Origin: Procambarus clarkii
Lineage: Eukaryota; Arthropoda; Malacostraca; Decapoda; Cambaridae
Length of the DNA stretch: 64,000 nt
NCBI RefSeq assembly: GCF_040958095.1
Contig: NC_091219.1
Coordinates: 25,052,202-25,116,201 of the forward strand
Direction: 5' to 3'
The translations under genes were made by a program, and so were the position numbers. Positions 62,615-64,000 of the stretch are shown here, one piece after another (within the stretch, counting starts at the first letter, position 1; each line of letters starts with the position of its first letter). Below the pieces are notes generated by a model, which searched no databases, had not been told where the DNA came from, and saw nothing but the letters and a program-made list of their open reading frames with translations.

Positions 62615-62929
62615 GAATAGTATGTATTAATTGCATCTTTATTAAGCAGGGTTATATGTAGAATCATTACATTACACTAATAGAACAAAACACTAGTCAG
62701 ACCATAACACTGTTCACTACAGAGGGAGACGCCTCGACCCTGTGATGGTAGTCACTGGATCATGGTCGTCTTCGAAGTCGTCTTGAGTCGATTACGTAAA
62801 GCTTCGTGTAAACCAGAGATGACAAGTCGTCAACAGGAAGACAGTTTATGATTCTATTGCTATAGGAGATTCTTAGGAAAGATTTATCCTAGTATCCACG
62901 TCATCTTTAATTTTGTGGCTGAAGTTATT
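62615..62929 (-). other. Terminal 3'UTR exon of a convergent Kazal paralog (body outside window)
   Basis: Read on the minus strand, acceptor CCTTCGAATTTTCAG at 62930 is followed by an exon whose right part matches the KazC 3'UTR: GTCTTCCTGTTGAcGAcTTG, TCATCTCTGGTTTACACGAA, GTGAACAGTGTTATGGTCTG and AATAAAGATGCAA, with AATAAA at 62643-62638. KazC's Kazal exon lies 1.4 kb upstream of its terminal exon; the equivalent here would fall beyond 64000. Confidence 0.65.
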
Positions 62930-62939
62930 CTGAAAATTC

Positions 62940-64000
62940 GAAGGCAATACATTAATGAGCACTAAATAACCTGTGACCTGTGTCTTAGTATAGATGTAAA
63001 AAAGGTTTGAGGATGATAATTAGGAGAAATGAGCTTTAACGAAAGGCGCTGGAGAGCTGGTTTTATGCTAATGCACTATCTCAGCCTTTAGGAAAAAAAA
63101 CTATAAAATCCGTTTTCTAAATCTCTTTCGGTTCCTCCTTTCTAACGATTTGAAATATGGCAGAAAGGTTCCAACACAGTGCTTCAGCTGTCTCTTTTAG
63201 TATCCACAATGACATCTTGTCTGGGGGCTGTGGATTTTGTCGCCTCAAGCTTCTGCAGTTTCCTTTCTTCTTTTGGAACCACTTATATTTCTGGTAGGAT
63301 TTTCTACCTTAGAAATAATAGCTCTATAAGCACCTCTAATTAAAGCTTTAAAACTTTGTGGAAGCTTTTGAGTACTTTGCTCACTAATTCTTTGTTTGCT
63401 CACTAATTCCTGTTTTTTTTTAGTGTGTAGCCAGATCACTTGTTACTTCACCGACATCTTTCTCCAAGCGTGACCGTGTAGTAGTCAAAGCTAGGCCTTG
63501 ACCTTGCTATGGCGTTATCATATAACTTCTTCACTGATTTCCTAATTACTATGTCCAGTATTCCTTCCTCTCTTAAATTTGTTGTTCACTGCTATTCTGT
63601 GCTATGCATTTTTCCCATGATTTTTTTCTCTCTCTCTGCCATCTGTCTCTTTGTTCTCTAGGCTTCCAATTCCGTAGAATCTATGAATTTATATTCTCGA
63701 ATTCTTCTCCTTTCTTTGAATTCGTCTGCTTTGTTTGACATTCCATCAGCATTAATTAAACCAAATTTTTAGTCTCTTTCTTGTTATTCTGTTCTCTATA
63801 TGAGCAGCACTCAGCTTGAGGGCGTAATGGGTGGACTCATATATGGAAGTGAAAGGGTGGATGGAGTGCGTGTGTTTGAATGTGAATAAAATAATCCATT
63901 GGCATATTTCAATATGTTGGAACAAAAAAAAAGCTTAACTAAAATATTAAATATATAGAAAATTCAAGAAAATGTACACACAAAGGTGAGAACCCACACC
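62940..64000. other. No coding exon seen; probable intron of the convergent paralog
   Basis: AT-rich. The 64-codon minus frame at 63245-63439 (SKQRISEQSTQKL...) has no Kazal cysteines. If a minus-strand Kazal gene ends at 62.6 kb, this is its last intron. Confidence 0.4.

Overview
The window is nuclear DNA from an animal, most likely a decapod crustacean and probably a crayfish. This rests on three things: long dinucleotide microsatellites everywhere, TTAGG-type telomere-like motifs inside a foldback repeat, and tRNA-derived SINEs and LINE 3' ends of a kind I associate with decapod genomes (recognised from memory, not searched). Genes are sparse, spliced and embedded in repeats. Nearly all of the longer open frames are translations of microsatellites, minisatellites or transposon fragments.

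Layout. 1-9.6 kb is a repeat pile: minus-strand 3' ends of one CR1/L2-like LINE, a SINE inserted into one of them, four minisatellites and many TG/CA/CT/GA/TA arrays. 11.27-13.72 kb is a 1.2-kb unit present twice in tandem and almost identical. 14.5-15.0 kb holds a foldback element with telomere-like repeats. 20.2-21.9 kb (minus strand) carries the one clear housekeeping gene, SDHAF3, the assembly factor for mitochondrial succinate dehydrogenase; its intron holds a probable piggyBac relic. A possible first exon of an unknown plus-strand gene lies at 23.3 kb. 25.4-28.9 kb has two tandem copies of a rearranged Tigger/pogo transposon. 29.8-31.3 and 34.5-36.0 kb are two RNase H-bearing LINE tails. 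37.2-40.65 kb (minus strand) is a five-exon spliced unit with well-formed splice sites but no long reading frame, perhaps a lncRNA or a small-protein gene.

The most interesting part is 45-64 kb: a tandem cluster of small secreted Kazal-type serine protease inhibitor genes, named KazA to KazD here. Each has a signal-peptide exon ending in phase 1, followed by one exon carrying a Kazal domain, and all four share a leader just before the ATG that sits behind a probable 5'UTR intron. KazA has two Kazal domains on two exons; KazB has one; KazC has lost both cysteines of one predicted disulfide; KazD stops after the fourth cysteine. On the opposite strand at 62.6-62.9 kb lies a terminal exon resembling that of KazC, so a fifth, convergent member probably continues beyond the right edge. 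The residues at the predicted protease-contact position differ in every domain (Gln, Ser, Leu, Pro, Asn), as expected of a diversifying inhibitor family in immunity, digestion or secretion control; that role is inference.

Limits: exon boundaries were placed by eye from GT/AG sites, phase and comparison among paralogs. No transcript or database evidence was available, and array copy numbers and repeat ends are approximate.
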